Shown here one piece after another: positions 26,357-35,461 of a stretch of 64,000 nucleotides of DNA (positions are counted from its first letter, which is position 1; each line of letters opens with the position of its first letter). This stretch comes from Prevotella sp. (GTDB taxonomy: Bacteria; Bacteroidota; Bacteroidia; Bacteroidales; Bacteroidaceae). Position numbers and translations under genes: made by a program. Below the pieces are notes generated by a model. It made no database searches, was not told the origin of the DNA, and worked only from the letters and a program-made list of their open reading frames with translations. The stretch is from positions 59,309-123,308 of the forward strand of contig JAFZRU010000067.1 of the NCBI GenBank assembly GCA_017619755.1. The letters run 5' to 3'.

Positions 26357-26692
26357 ATGAAAATTAAAATTACAGTGACACATTTTAAAAAGGTTGATGG
26401 AGTGAAGTATGGCAAGTCATTCACCTTTGTGCAGGACCCTGTTGAGATGGCACGTTACAAGACGGCTGCCACTGTGAAGAGAAGAATTGAAGACTATGTT
26501 GCAAGGTATGGTGTTTTCCAGCTTGATGAGTTGAAGTATTTGGTATATGATATGAAAGAATTCAATGAGAAGTGGAAGGAGGAGGTGAAAAAAATAAGGG
26601 AGAAGGAAAAAGAAGAGGAAGAAGAGATTCACAAGAAGGTGGAAGAGATCATAAAAAGTTCTGAGAGATACCAGCAAGTTCATCAAGATTGA
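26357..26692 (+). CDS. Small hypothetical protein with charged C-terminal helix
   Basis: This 111-residue protein is not recognised. The first half (MKIKITVTHFKKVDGVKYGKS) looks like a beta-rich fold, followed by helices; the last 40 residues are almost all Glu and Lys (KEKEEEEEIHKKVEEII) and form a likely single helix or coiled coil. Base composition is markedly more AT-rich than the flanking topA and xylanase genes, suggesting acquisition. It is followed by a hairpin terminator at 26705-26741, which supports it as a transcribed gene. Confidence 0.5.
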   Translation: MKIKITVTHFKKVDGVKYGKSFTFVQDPVEMARYKTAATVKRRIEDYVARYGVFQLDELKYLVYDMKEFNEKWKEEVKKIREKEKEEEEEIHKKVEEIIKSSERYQQVHQD

Positions 26693-26704
26693 TGAATTGT
26701 CGCC

Positions 26705-26745
26705 AGCACCACTTTGGTACATCATCGTATCATGGTGGTGCTTCT
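26705..26745 (+). terminator. Hairpin terminator after the small gene
   Basis: AGCACCAC (26705-26712) and GTGGTGCT (26734-26741) form a perfect eight-base stem followed by a short T-rich TTCTTTGT tract. Confidence 0.5.
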
Positions 26746-26818
26746 TTGTGTATTTTGGCAGCATGATTGGCATAATCGCTGTTTTTTCATTCGATTTAGC
26801 CAATATTTTGATGAAAAG

Positions 26819-26849
26819 TTGGCGCAATCTGCATATTTGTTTAACTTTG
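26819..26849 (+). promoter_or_regulatory. Promoter for the xylanase gene
   Basis: TTG (26819-26821), a 20-base spacer and TAACTTTG (26842-26849) match the Bacteroidota consensus, 62 bases before the xylanase ATG. Confidence 0.7.
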
Positions 26850-26911
26850 CGCCATAATTCAAGACATCACCCTATCGTTCTTGAATGTAACCACCAAAAC
26901 CATCAACAACA

Positions 26912-29467
26912 ATGAAAATACTTGCATCACTCGCCGTTCTGGCCCTGACCGCCCTGCCCGTGTCGGCGCAGCACGACACCATCGACATCAGCGGCAACAA
27001 CACCTCGTCGAGCTACGTCACCTACGAAAAATCCCTCATCATCCCCGCCGGAAAGACCGTCGATGTGATGATGGCCCGCTACACCTATTTCAACTCCAAC
27101 GTCTCCGGCAAAGGAACATTGGCCCTACACGCCGGAGGGGAGCGCTGCTATCTTGGCACCGCCAAGGGAGCCAGCTATCCCGACTGGACACGCTTCACTG
27201 GTGATGTGCACGTATATCCTTTCAAGGAGAACTCCTCTTCCGCCGGCTACTACGGCATCATCATGGCCCACGGCGGCAAGACCTTCAGCGTGGAGGACGT
27301 GGAGGGCAGCATCGCCGGCGGCAAGGTGAACAAACTGATGGAGGGCTGCCGTTTGACGCTGCACGACGGAGCCACCCTGGCCTGCGAGAGCGGCACACGT
27401 GGCTTCCGCTTCGGCGAGTTGCAGACGGAGGCCGGCTCCACCATCATGGGGTATATGAAGAAAAACACTTACAACTCCTATTTCCTGATGGGATGCCTTG
27501 GCACCGACGCAGTGCTTGCCGGCACCATCGCCCCTCCCGACTACAGCGACCAACACAAGGTGGGGCTGCTCAAAGAGGGCAGTGGCACCTATCGCATCAC
27601 CGGCAACAACAACTTCATCAGCGGAGCCCTTCGCGTACTTGAAGGCAAGGTGCTGGTGATGAACGACCGAGAGGAGGCAAGGACGAAGAAGCTGAGAGGC
27701 GCCACCGGTGGCATGACCGACAGCAACAGCGCTGTGGCCTTGGTTTTCGAGCAAGGCTTGCTCGGCGGCACCGGCCATGTGGGAGGCACGGTGGACAACT
27801 ACGGCGTGGTGGAGCCGGGCGACGGCGGCATTGGCACACTGGTCATCAGCGACTATGCCAACCCCTCGCGACAGGCACACCTCTGCGTGCGACCCGCCTC
27901 GGTGCTTAGGTTCAAGGTGCGCTCCATGGAGCAATATGACCAACTGCTCGTGGGTGGCACGGTGAAATACTACAACATTGCCCAGGACTTCAGCGTGAGC
28001 GACAAGATGCCGGTGGTGGAGGTGGTGCTTGACGAGGAGGCCGACGTAAAGGTGGGTGACGAGTTTACCCTGCTCCATGCACAAGGCAAGACCTCTCAGG
28101 CCGGGGCATGGCAGTTTGATGTGAAAATGCCGGAACGCTATACCTGGGAACTTGTGGAGAGAGAACTCGAAGGGGAGGACCATGGCTACGAACTGGTGCT
28201 GAGACTGCTCTCCTTGGAGGATGCACAGCCCGGCGACGGCCCGGGTGACGACCCCCATGACAACCCCTACACCCCGTGGACGGAGGCATTCTACAACGAC
28301 GGAATAAACGATGTGTTTGACAAGACCACCATCCGTGAGTACGCCGAGCGCAACGGCAAGCACGTGGGCACCGCCATCTCCACTTGGAAAACCAACATCG
28401 CCAGCGAAAGCCTGTCGGAGACAAAAATGGTGGCGCAGGAGTTCAACATGCTCGTGGCGGAGAACGAGATGAAATACGATGCCTTGGAGCCGTCAAGAGG
28501 GAGTTTCTCTTTCGGGGCAGCGGACAATTTGGTGGATTTCGCACAACGCCATCAGATGGAGATGCGCGGCCACTGCTTGGTCTGGCACTCCCAACTGCCA
28601 GAATGGGTGTCGAGCGACGGCAAGAAAAACGACAAGAACTGGAGCCGGCAGGAGGCACTTGACATCCTGAACACACACATCACGAAGATAATGACGCATT
28701 TCAAGGGCAAGGTGAAGGAATGGGACGTCGTCAACGAATGTTTGGACGACAACCAAACCACCGTGCGGTCCAACCCCGAGGGGTACGACCTGCGCTCGTC
28801 GGTGTGGATGAAGGCCATCGGCGAGGACTATATCGACTCCGCTTTCGTCTTCGCACACCGTGCCGACCCCGACGCATTGCTCTACCTCAACGACTACAGC
28901 GTGGAGTTGCAAGGCAAGGCGAAGTCCATGGCTTTCTACAACCTCGCCATGAGGTTGAAGAACGCCGGAATACCCATACACGGAGTGGGGCTCCAGTGCC
29001 ATTTCTCCATTGGAGACGTGGACTCGCTGGCTCTTGACAAGACTATGAAGATGTTTGAAGACCAAGACTTGAAATGCATCATCACCGAACTTGACATGGG
29101 TGTGCCATCCACGACGACGGACAATCTCCGCGAACAGGCGCGCAACTACAGGGTGATCACCGACATCATGCTCAACCATGACAACTGCCCGCACATGGTG
29201 ATATGGGGGCTGAAGGACGATGACAGTTGGCGAAGCGCATCCAACCCCTTGCTCTTCGACGCAGGGCTCAACAAGAAGCCAGCCTACCACGGGGTGCGCT
29301 CGGCCCTGAGACATCGCGACTTGGTGAATACCGGCCTCCCCGCCGTCTCCGCCGAAAAGGTGGCTTCCAACAAGGCGGTGTATGACCTGAGCGGGCGGCG
29401 TGTGGATATCACAACCGTCAAGCCGGGCGTCTATGTGATGGAAGGTAGGAAAGTGGTCGTTAGGTAA
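26912..29467 (+). CDS. Secreted GH10 endo-1,4-beta-xylanase with N-terminal beta-solenoid-like domain
   Basis: This 851-residue exported protein has a signal peptide (residues 1-19, ending PVSAQ). Residues about 25-440 resemble autotransporter-type beta-solenoid repeats: GSGTYRITGNNNFISGALRVLEGKVLV, LLGGTGHVGGTVDNYGVVEPG. After a Gly/Asp/Pro linker comes the GH10 barrel (about 455-790): FNMLVAENEMKYDALEPSRG, HCLVWHSQLP, the acid/base Glu in WDVVNE, and the nucleophile Glu in CIITELDMG. The last 70 residues end VYDLSGRRVDITTVKPGVY then VMEGRKVVVR, the form of a type IX secretion sorting tail. It should cut xylan at the cell surface. The M16 gene starts nine bases later. Confidence 0.88.
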   Translation: MKILASLAVLALTALPVSAQHDTIDISGNNTSSSYVTYEKSLIIPAGKTVDVMMARYTYFNSNVSGKGTLALHAGGERCYLGTAKGASYPDWTRFTGDVHVYPFKENSSSAGYYGIIMAHGGKTFSVEDVEGSIAGGKVNKLMEGCRLTLHDGATLACESGTRGFRFGELQTEAGSTIMGYMKKNTYNSYFLMGCLGTDAVLAGTIAPPDYSDQHKVGLLKEGSGTYRITGNNNFISGALRVLEGKVLVMNDREEARTKKLRGATGGMTDSNSAVALVFEQGLLGGTGHVGGTVDNYGVVEPGDGGIGTLVISDYANPSRQAHLCVRPASVLRFKVRSMEQYDQLLVGGTVKYYNIAQDFSVSDKMPVVEVVLDEEADVKVGDEFTLLHAQGKTSQAGAWQFDVKMPERYTWELVERELEGEDHGYELVLRLLSLEDAQPGDGPGDDPHDNPYTPWTEAFYNDGINDVFDKTTIREYAERNGKHVGTAISTWKTNIASESLSETKMVAQEFNMLVAENEMKYDALEPSRGSFSFGAADNLVDFAQRHQMEMRGHCLVWHSQLPEWVSSDGKKNDKNWSRQEALDILNTHITKIMTHFKGKVKEWDVVNECLDDNQTTVRSNPEGYDLRSSVWMKAIGEDYIDSAFVFAHRADPDALLYLNDYSVELQGKAKSMAFYNLAMRLKNAGIPIHGVGLQCHFSIGDVDSLALDKTMKMFEDQDLKCIITELDMGVPSTTTDNLREQARNYRVITDIMLNHDNCPHMVIWGLKDDDSWRSASNPLLFDAGLNKKPAYHGVRSALRHRDLVNTGLPAVSAEKVASNKAVYDLSGRRVDITTVKPGVYVMEGRKVVVR

Positions 29468-29476
29468 GGAAAGCCG

Positions 29477-30712
29477 ATGAAATACAACACCCATACCCTT
29501 TCCAATGGTCTGCGCGTCATCCACCTGCCTGGAACCTCGCCGGTGGTGTACTGCGGATATGGCGTGAACGCCGGGGCGCGAGACGAACTGCCCGGGGAAG
29601 AAGGCCTGGCGCATTTCTGCGAGCATGCCAGTTTCAAAGGCACCCGCCGTCGGCGACCGCTGCAGGTGCTCAACTGCTTGGAGCGCGTCGGAGGCGACCT
29701 CAACGCCTTCACCAACAAGGAGGACACCGTGTATTATGCCGCCATCCTCAAAGAGCACCTTCCCAAGGCCGTGGACCTGCTCACCGACATCACGCTGCAC
29801 AGCACATTCCCACAGGCGGAGCTCGACAAGGAGGTGGAGGTGATAGCCGACGAAATGGAGAGCTACAACGACACTCCCGCCGAGCTTATCTACGACGAGT
29901 TTGAGAACATCCTCTTCCCCGGTCATCCCTTGGGACACAACATCTTGGGAGAGGCCGACACCGTCAGGGCGTTCACCACCGCCGATGCCATGCGCTTCAC
30001 AAGACGCTTCTACCGCCCGGACAACATGGTGTTCTTCGCCAGCGGAGACATCAACTTCGACCGCCTTGTCAGACTGTTGGAAAAGGCCACGAGCGACTTC
30101 CCCGCTGCCAAGCCACAACTCCCCGACCTCGACGACAAGGGCGCAAGGCTGCCCGACTACTCTCCGGGGAGACACGAGCGTAACCGAAGCACGCACCAGG
30201 CCCATGTCATGACGGGCAATCGTGCATACGGCATCCACAGCAGCAAGAGAATGCCGCTATACCTTCTCAACAACATCCTCGGCGGGCCGGGAATGAACGC
30301 CAAACTCAACCTGGCCCTGCGCGAGCGCAACGGACTGGTATATACTGTGGAGAGTTCCATGGTGAGCTACAGCGACACGGGGGTGTGGAGTGTCTATTTC
30401 GGATGTGACCACCACCACGTGGAGCGATGCCTGAAGTTGGTGGGTCGCGAACTGTCGAAGATGGCGGAACAGCCGATGAGCGACACACGCTTGGCGGCTG
30501 CCAAGCGTCAGTTGAAGGGGCAGATAGGCATTGCATGCGACGCCAGGGAGAATTTCGCCCTGAGTTTCGCCAAAAGTTTCCTGCACTATGGATGGGAGCG
30601 CGACATGGAGCGCCTCTACCGGAACATTGACGAGGTGACGGCCCAGCAGGTGCAAGAGGTGGCCCGTGAGGTGTTCGACCCCCAGCAACTCATCACCCTG
30701 GTATTCGTATAA
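29477..30712 (+). CDS. M16 (insulinase/pitrilysin) family zinc peptidase
   Basis: This 411-residue protein carries the inverted zinc motif HxxEH as GLAHFCEHASFKGT (residues about 49-53) and the third ligand Glu in EVEVIADEMESYND. NAFTNKEDTVYYA matches the substrate-binding strand of this family, and the GGPGMNAKLNLALRERNGLVY segment is the usual C-terminal half motif (GGGMSSRLFQEVRE in homologues). It has no signal peptide, so it is probably cytoplasmic. It degrades peptides. It follows the xylanase by nine bases and probably shares its transcript, though a functional link is unclear. Confidence 0.9.
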   Translation: MKYNTHTLSNGLRVIHLPGTSPVVYCGYGVNAGARDELPGEEGLAHFCEHASFKGTRRRRPLQVLNCLERVGGDLNAFTNKEDTVYYAAILKEHLPKAVDLLTDITLHSTFPQAELDKEVEVIADEMESYNDTPAELIYDEFENILFPGHPLGHNILGEADTVRAFTTADAMRFTRRFYRPDNMVFFASGDINFDRLVRLLEKATSDFPAAKPQLPDLDDKGARLPDYSPGRHERNRSTHQAHVMTGNRAYGIHSSKRMPLYLLNNILGGPGMNAKLNLALRERNGLVYTVESSMVSYSDTGVWSVYFGCDHHHVERCLKLVGRELSKMAEQPMSDTRLAAAKRQLKGQIGIACDARENFALSFAKSFLHYGWERDMERLYRNIDEVTAQQVQEVAREVFDPQQLITLVFV

Positions 30713-30731
30713 AGGCTTGGATATTAGGGCG

Positions 30732-31346
30732 TCAGAGGAAAAGGACACTTTCGTTCCCTTCGTTCATCAGCAGGTCGAGGATGCTCAGGTTGGGGAGGAA
30801 GCCGTGCTTTTGGCCGAAGACCTGGTAGTAGGGTAGGGGGGTGAACTCCGGGTCGGGCAGCGGGTGCTTCGGACGGATGGCCTCGCGGAAGTCGGCCATG
30901 GCGGGATGAGGCTCGTACGCCTCCGTGTGTTTGACGCAGGGCTGAATGTCGAGCAACTCGCACATCTTGTGCATCACAGCCTCGTTGAAGTCAACGAGGA
31001 ATTCCCATTTTTTCTCAAAGAAAGGCGCCAAGTCGTCGGCGTAGAACTCGAAGAAGGGCGACTCGCCGTAGGCGCTGCGGATGGCGTTCCAGTGGAGGTG
31101 CCGCCAGTTGCCATGGTCGCTCACACGCATGTCGCGTGTGAGCGTGGAGGCTCCGTCGTGCTCCACCGGCACGGTGAGGGCCAGGGGACCGTGGGTGGCT
31201 GCTATCACGCATCGGTTGCGATAGGTCTGCTTGATGAAGCTGTCGTGCCGCTCCATCCACACCACGGAATGTCGGTGCAGCTTCTGGTACCACTGCACAG
31301 GTCCGAAATAGGTGGTGGAGAGGAGGCAGGGAGGGAGCTGGTCCAT
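30732..31346 (-). CDS. WbqC-family protein
   Basis: This 204-residue protein has the WbqC-like pattern: TTYFGPVQWYQKLHRHSVVWMERHDSFIKQTYRNRC, followed by LTVPVEH and HWNAIRSAYGESPFFEFY. Members are found in O-antigen and surface-polysaccharide loci and in core Bacteroidota chromosomes; some have been proposed to be glycine or amino-sugar modifying transferases, but the activity here is unknown. It lies three bases after dsbD, so it is the last gene of a desulfidase-like/dsbD/wbqC run. Confidence 0.8.
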   Translation of the reverse strand: MDQLPPCLLSTTYFGPVQWYQKLHRHSVVWMERHDSFIKQTYRNRCVIAATHGPLALTVPVEHDGASTLTRDMRVSDHGNWRHLHWNAIRSAYGESPFFEFYADDLAPFFEKKWEFLVDFNEAVMHKMCELLDIQPCVKHTEAYEPHPAMADFREAIRPKHPLPDPEFTPLPYYQVFGQKHGFLPNLSILDLLMNEGNESVLFL

Positions 31347-31349
31347 AGA

Positions 31350-33431
31350 TTATGGTCTCTTGGCATACTTGTCGAGTCCCTCACCAAGGAACTTGAGGTA
31401 TTCCTCCACATCTTCCTTGTAGCTGAAGGAGCGGGTGAGAGGTGTGCCGTCGTTGTCCACCAAGACATATAGCGGCTGGGTGAGGAAACCGAATTTCATC
31501 TCCTCCAAGTAGCTCCACTTGTCGCCGATGGTTCGGAGCGTCCGCTTCTTGCCGTTGTATTCCACCTCCAAAGGTTCGGGGAGCGGGGTCTTGTCATCTA
31601 CGAAGAGGGAGATGAGCACGTAGTCCTTGTTAAGCTTGTCGGCCACGGTGGGGTCCGTCCACACGGCAATCTCCATCTTCCGGCAGTTGACGCAGCCGAA
31701 GCCGGTGAAGTCGAGCATCACAGGCTTGCCCGTGGCCTTGGCGGCAGCCATGCCCTGCTCGTAGTTGGTGTATGCCGCCCGAACCTCCTTCGTGTTGAGG
31801 TTGAAGTCCTGTGTGTAGAGGGGAGGGGAGAATGCGCTCACGGCACGGCATGGAGCACCCCACAACCCGGGCACCATGTAGATGGAGAAGGCGATGGAGA
31901 CCAGGCCGAGCATGATGCACGGCACGGGCATGGCCTTCCGCTCCTCGCCGTCGCTCTGGAAACGGAGGATGCCGATGAGGTAAAGCCCGAGGAGGAAAAA
32001 GATGGCGATCCACAGGGAGAGGAACACCTCGCGGTCGAGCAGACGCCACCCGTAGGCCAGGTCGGCCACGGAGAAGAACTTGAGGGCGAAGGCCAGTTCG
32101 ATGAAGCCCAGCACCACCTTGATGGTGTTCATCCATGAGCCCGACTTGGGTGCTTGCTTGAGCCAGGTGGGGAAGAGGGCGAAGAGGGTGAAAGGAAGCG
32201 CCAGGGCGATGGCGAAGCCGAGCATGCCGACAGCCGGGCCGAGCCAGTTGCCGGAGGTGGCGGTGTCCACGAGGAGCATGCCGATGATGGGGCCTGTGCA
32301 AGAGAAGCTCACGAGCGTGAGCGTGAGGGCCATGAGGAAGATGGAGAGCAGTCCGCTGGTGGTGGATGCCTTGCTATCTACCTTGTTGGTCCATGAAGAA
32401 GGCAGGGTGATTTCAAACCACCCGAAGAAAGACAGTGCGAAGACGACGAGCAGCAGGAAGAGGAAGATGTTGAACACGGCGTTGGTGGAGAGCGCGTTGA
32501 GCGTGTTGGGGTTGAAGAGCGCCGTGACGAGCAGTCCGAGTGCGACATAGATGACCACGATGGAGATGCCGTAGGTGATGGCGTCGCGCAGTCCCTTGCG
32601 CTTGTCCTTGCTCCGCTTGAGGAAGAAGCTCACCGTCATGGGGATGATAGGCCACACACAAGGGGTGAAGACGGCGAGAAGGCCGTAGAGCAACCCCATG
32701 AGGAAGATGTAGATGAGTGAACGATCGGAGATGTTGCCGCCGTTGAGTTCCTTCAACTTCTCGACGGAGGGTTGCCACCACTTGTCGGCGGAGGCGGCCA
32801 CCAAGGCGGTGTCCACCACGGCGGCGGGAGTGAGGGCGGAACTGTCCAAGGGAGGGGTGTCGTCCGTTGGTATGGCGGTCGCCAACAGGGCTGGCACAGC
32901 CTCTGCCGCGACAGGCTCCTCTTTCTTGGCCTCCTCCTTCTGTGGTGCTGCCGGTGGTGCGTCGTCGGGGCCCTTGCCGGTGAAGTCAAATTCCACGGTG
33001 GAGGGCGGCATGCACATCTCGTCGTTGCAGGCGCCGTATTCCAAATAGCCCTTGATGTGGTAGGTCTTCCCCGTCACCTTGTATTTTTGGATGAACGTGA
33101 CGTTGTTCTCGAAATAGCGCACCCGCATGTCGAAGATCTTGTCATCCTCGGAGATTTCCTTGCCCTGCTTCACCAAGACACCCATGGGCGAGGCTCCTTC
33201 GGCCACCTCGGTGTGCATGACAGCCGACTGTGGGCCGCCTTCGGGGATGTCGGTGGAATAGACGTGCCATCCCTTGTCGATTTTTGCAGTGAAAAGCACG
33301 TCCACCTCAGTGGGTGACACTTGTTTCTGCTCGACGGTGAAGTTCACCGGCATCTGTTGGGCGCGGCAAAGGGTGGCCGCCATGAAAACCCATAGGGCGA
33401 GCCAAAGGCGCAGCGTGAAGGTTGTTCTCAT
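31350..33431 (-). CDS. dsbD: Thiol:disulfide interchange protein DsbD
   Basis: This 693-residue protein carries electrons from cytoplasmic thioredoxin to the periplasm. After a signal peptide (1-24), the alpha domain holds the cysteine pair YGACNDEMCMPPS. The membrane domain with about eight helices keeps both redox cysteines, in FTPCVWPIIPM and FSCTGPIIGML. The C-terminal thioredoxin-like gamma domain has FGCVNCRKME (CxxC). All three redox pairs are thus intact. A Pro/Ala-rich linker around residues 165-220 separates the alpha and membrane domains. It follows the cysteine desulfidase-like gene by 24 bases. Confidence 0.93.
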   Translation of the reverse strand: MRTTFTLRLWLALWVFMAATLCRAQQMPVNFTVEQKQVSPTEVDVLFTAKIDKGWHVYSTDIPEGGPQSAVMHTEVAEGASPMGVLVKQGKEISEDDKIFDMRVRYFENNVTFIQKYKVTGKTYHIKGYLEYGACNDEMCMPPSTVEFDFTGKGPDDAPPAAPQKEEAKKEEPVAAEAVPALLATAIPTDDTPPLDSSALTPAAVVDTALVAASADKWWQPSVEKLKELNGGNISDRSLIYIFLMGLLYGLLAVFTPCVWPIIPMTVSFFLKRSKDKRKGLRDAITYGISIVVIYVALGLLVTALFNPNTLNALSTNAVFNIFLFLLLVVFALSFFGWFEITLPSSWTNKVDSKASTTSGLLSIFLMALTLTLVSFSCTGPIIGMLLVDTATSGNWLGPAVGMLGFAIALALPFTLFALFPTWLKQAPKSGSWMNTIKVVLGFIELAFALKFFSVADLAYGWRLLDREVFLSLWIAIFFLLGLYLIGILRFQSDGEERKAMPVPCIMLGLVSIAFSIYMVPGLWGAPCRAVSAFSPPLYTQDFNLNTKEVRAAYTNYEQGMAAAKATGKPVMLDFTGFGCVNCRKMEIAVWTDPTVADKLNKDYVLISLFVDDKTPLPEPLEVEYNGKKRTLRTIGDKWSYLEEMKFGFLTQPLYVLVDNDGTPLTRSFSYKEDVEEYLKFLGEGLDKYAKRP

Positions 33432-33455
33432 CTTTTATCTTTTTATTTGTGATAT

Positions 33456-34760
33456 TTATGGGTTTTTCTTGTTTTTCCCGGTCATGATGTCGAGGACATA
33501 CCGGTCGGTGATGTCCATGCCACGGCTTCCGATGGCCGTGAGGTTGTGGATGCTCTTATCTACATCGTCGTCGATGATGCCCTCCACGGAAGTGACCGAC
33601 TTGTTTTGGATGGCGAGCATGGCACTCATGACGGCTGTCCCCACGCCGGTGGTGAGTTTGAGGGCGCAACTGGGTTTGGCTCCGTCGCAAATCATGCCGG
33701 TGAGGTTGGCAATCATGTTCTTCACCGAGGAGGCCACCTGGTCGAAGGAGCCGCCCATAAGGTAGGTGATGCCGGTGCTGCTGCCGGTGCTGGCGACGAC
33801 GCATCCGCAAAGGGCGGAGAGGGCGCCGAGGCTCTGTTTGATGTAGATGGCGGTGAGGTTGCTCAGGGTGAGGGCCCTGATGAGCTCCTCCTCCGTGTTG
33901 TGGTTCTCACGAGCGAAGACGACGACGGGCAGTGTGGCGCAGATGCCTTGGTTGCCGCTGCCGCTGTTGCTCATGACGGGGATCATAGCCCCTGCCATGC
34001 GGGCGTCGCAAGCGCAGCTCGTGGCGGAGAGGATTTTGGAAAAGATGCTCTCGCCCATGACACCCTTGCCCAACGGGCTGCACAGCGTCTTTCCCAACTG
34101 ATGGCCGTAGTTCTCGCGCAGTCCGTCGTCGGCGGCGCGTTCGTTGAGGCGCTTGGCATCGAGGATGAAGCGCAGTTCGTCAAGGGAGGTAGTGGTGGCG
34201 AAGTCATATACCTTGCGCAGGGTGAGGGCCACGTCGCAATGGCAGTAGTCGTCGGTACTGGCCACGACCTGGCGCTTGTCGAGGCGCACCTCGTCGTCGC
34301 GACGGAGGAACACAAACGTGGTATGGCTTCCCTTGATGACGGCCTCTCCCTCATGACCACCGGCGCGGCAGAGGGCGCGGATGTAGAGCTTGTCGGGGTC
34401 TTCCTCCTCCAACTGGATGGATATGCGGCCCTCTTCGACAAAGCGACGGCCACGGGCGACGGCCTCGGCGTCGATGTCCTTGAGCACTTCGAGTTGGTAG
34501 TCGGAGCGGCCTACCAAGGCGCCGAGGGCGACGGCGATGGGCAGGCCCACCATGCCGGTGCCGGGAATGCCCACGCCCATGGCGTTCTTCAGGATGTTGG
34601 CGCTCAGGCTGAGTTCCACGGCTTCCGGCTCGTATCCTAATAGTTCGCGGGCGCGGGTGACGCACAACGCCACGGCGATGGGCTCCGTGCAACCCACCGC
34701 CGGCACCACCTCGCGACGCATGAGCGCGATGATGGCGGCTCTCTCTTCTTTAGGCAACAT
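33456..34760 (-). CDS. UPF0597 / L-cysteine desulfidase-like (CyuA family) protein
   Basis: The start chosen, MLPKEERAAIIALMRREVV (ATG at 34758-34760), gives 434 residues, the usual length; an upstream in-frame extension would run through the greA promoter. The motif VVPAVGCTEPIAVALCVTRA and the glycine-rich GSGNQGICATLPVVV and CGCVVASTGSSTGITYL segments are typical of the serine-dehydratase-alpha-like family that includes L-cysteine desulfidase. The conserved cysteines should hold an Fe-S cluster. It likely releases sulfide and pyruvate from cysteine, or deaminates serine. The two cannot be separated by sequence alone. Confidence 0.85.
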   Translation of the reverse strand: MLPKEERAAIIALMRREVVPAVGCTEPIAVALCVTRARELLGYEPEAVELSLSANILKNAMGVGIPGTGMVGLPIAVALGALVGRSDYQLEVLKDIDAEAVARGRRFVEEGRISIQLEEEDPDKLYIRALCRAGGHEGEAVIKGSHTTFVFLRRDDEVRLDKRQVVASTDDYCHCDVALTLRKVYDFATTTSLDELRFILDAKRLNERAADDGLRENYGHQLGKTLCSPLGKGVMGESIFSKILSATSCACDARMAGAMIPVMSNSGSGNQGICATLPVVVFARENHNTEEELIRALTLSNLTAIYIKQSLGALSALCGCVVASTGSSTGITYLMGGSFDQVASSVKNMIANLTGMICDGAKPSCALKLTTGVGTAVMSAMLAIQNKSVTSVEGIIDDDVDKSIHNLTAIGSRGMDITDRYVLDIMTGKNKKNP

Positions 34761-34826
34761 ATTGACTACATTTTTATGCAAAATTAGCAATAATTCATCT
34801 AACAACGCACTTTTCGGCCAAAAAAA

Positions 34827-34857
34827 TTGCCAAAATGAAAAAAACGTAATAACTTTG
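34827..34857 (+). promoter_or_regulatory. Promoter for greA
   Basis: TTG (34827-34829), 20 bases and TAACTTTG (34850-34857) match the consensus and read toward greA, leaving a leader of about 115 bases. Confidence 0.7.
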
Positions 34858-34979
34858 CAAACGAAATTATTGAAATGCGCAAGCAAAAGGAATTTGGATT
34901 CCGACAAGGACAAATGTCGGAATTCATCATTTTTTTGCATTCAAAGCAATCGATTAACTTTAAAAAATAGAATACCATT

Positions 34980-35444
34980 ATGACTTACATGTCACAAGAA
35001 GGCTACGACAAGATGATAGCCGAACTACAACGCTTAGAGTCCATCGAGCGCCCCAAGGCCTCGGCGGCCATCGCTGAGGCACGCGACAAAGGCGACCTGA
35101 GTGAGAATTCGGAGTATGATGCCGCCAAGGAGGCCCAGGCCCATTTGGAGGACAAAATCAACCGCCTGAAACTGGCCATCGCAGAGGCCAAGATTGTGGA
35201 CACGTCCCGACTTAGCGCAGACGCCGTGCAGATTCTCTCGAAAGTGGAGATGACCAACCTGACCACGAAGGCGAAGATGGCCTACACCATCGTCAGCGAG
35301 AACGAGGCCAACCTGGCGGAGGGGAAGATTTCCATCAAGACCCCCATCGCCCAGGGACTGCTCAACAAGAAGGTGGGCGACGAGGTGGAAATCAAAATTC
35401 CTCGTGGTGTCATCCGGCTGAGAATAGACAAGATTTCCATTTAA
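34980..35444 (+). CDS. greA: Transcription elongation factor GreA
   Basis: This 154-residue protein rescues backtracked RNA polymerase by stimulating transcript cleavage. The N-terminal coiled-coil tip carries acidic residues in AEARDKGDLSENSEYDAAKEAQ, a signature of GreA, and the C-terminal FKBP-like domain ends with ISIKTPIAQGLLNKKVGDEVEIKIP. An internal Met at residue 4 (MSQEGYDKM) is an alternative start. It is followed after 17 bases by the HIT gene and preceded by a clear promoter. Confidence 0.95.
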   Translation: MTYMSQEGYDKMIAELQRLESIERPKASAAIAEARDKGDLSENSEYDAAKEAQAHLEDKINRLKLAIAEAKIVDTSRLSADAVQILSKVEMTNLTTKAKMAYTIVSENEANLAEGKISIKTPIAQGLLNKKVGDEVEIKIPRGVIRLRIDKISI

Positions 35445-35461
35445 TATCAAACTTCACAACC

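Noticed and set aside
25960-26424. A 154-codon minus-strand frame upstream of topA
   Set aside because: It runs through both arms of the inverted repeat, so its sequence follows from the palindrome, and it overlaps the plus-strand gene start.
27125-28363. A 412-codon minus-strand open frame opposite the xylanase N-terminus
   Set aside because: Antisense to the signal peptide and repeat domain of the xylanase; rich in His and Val as expected for a GC-rich shadow.
28493-30238. A 581-codon minus-strand open frame opposite the xylanase and M16 genes
   Set aside because: Both opposing genes carry intact catalytic motifs; the antisense frame spans two unrelated genes and has composition typical of a shadow frame.
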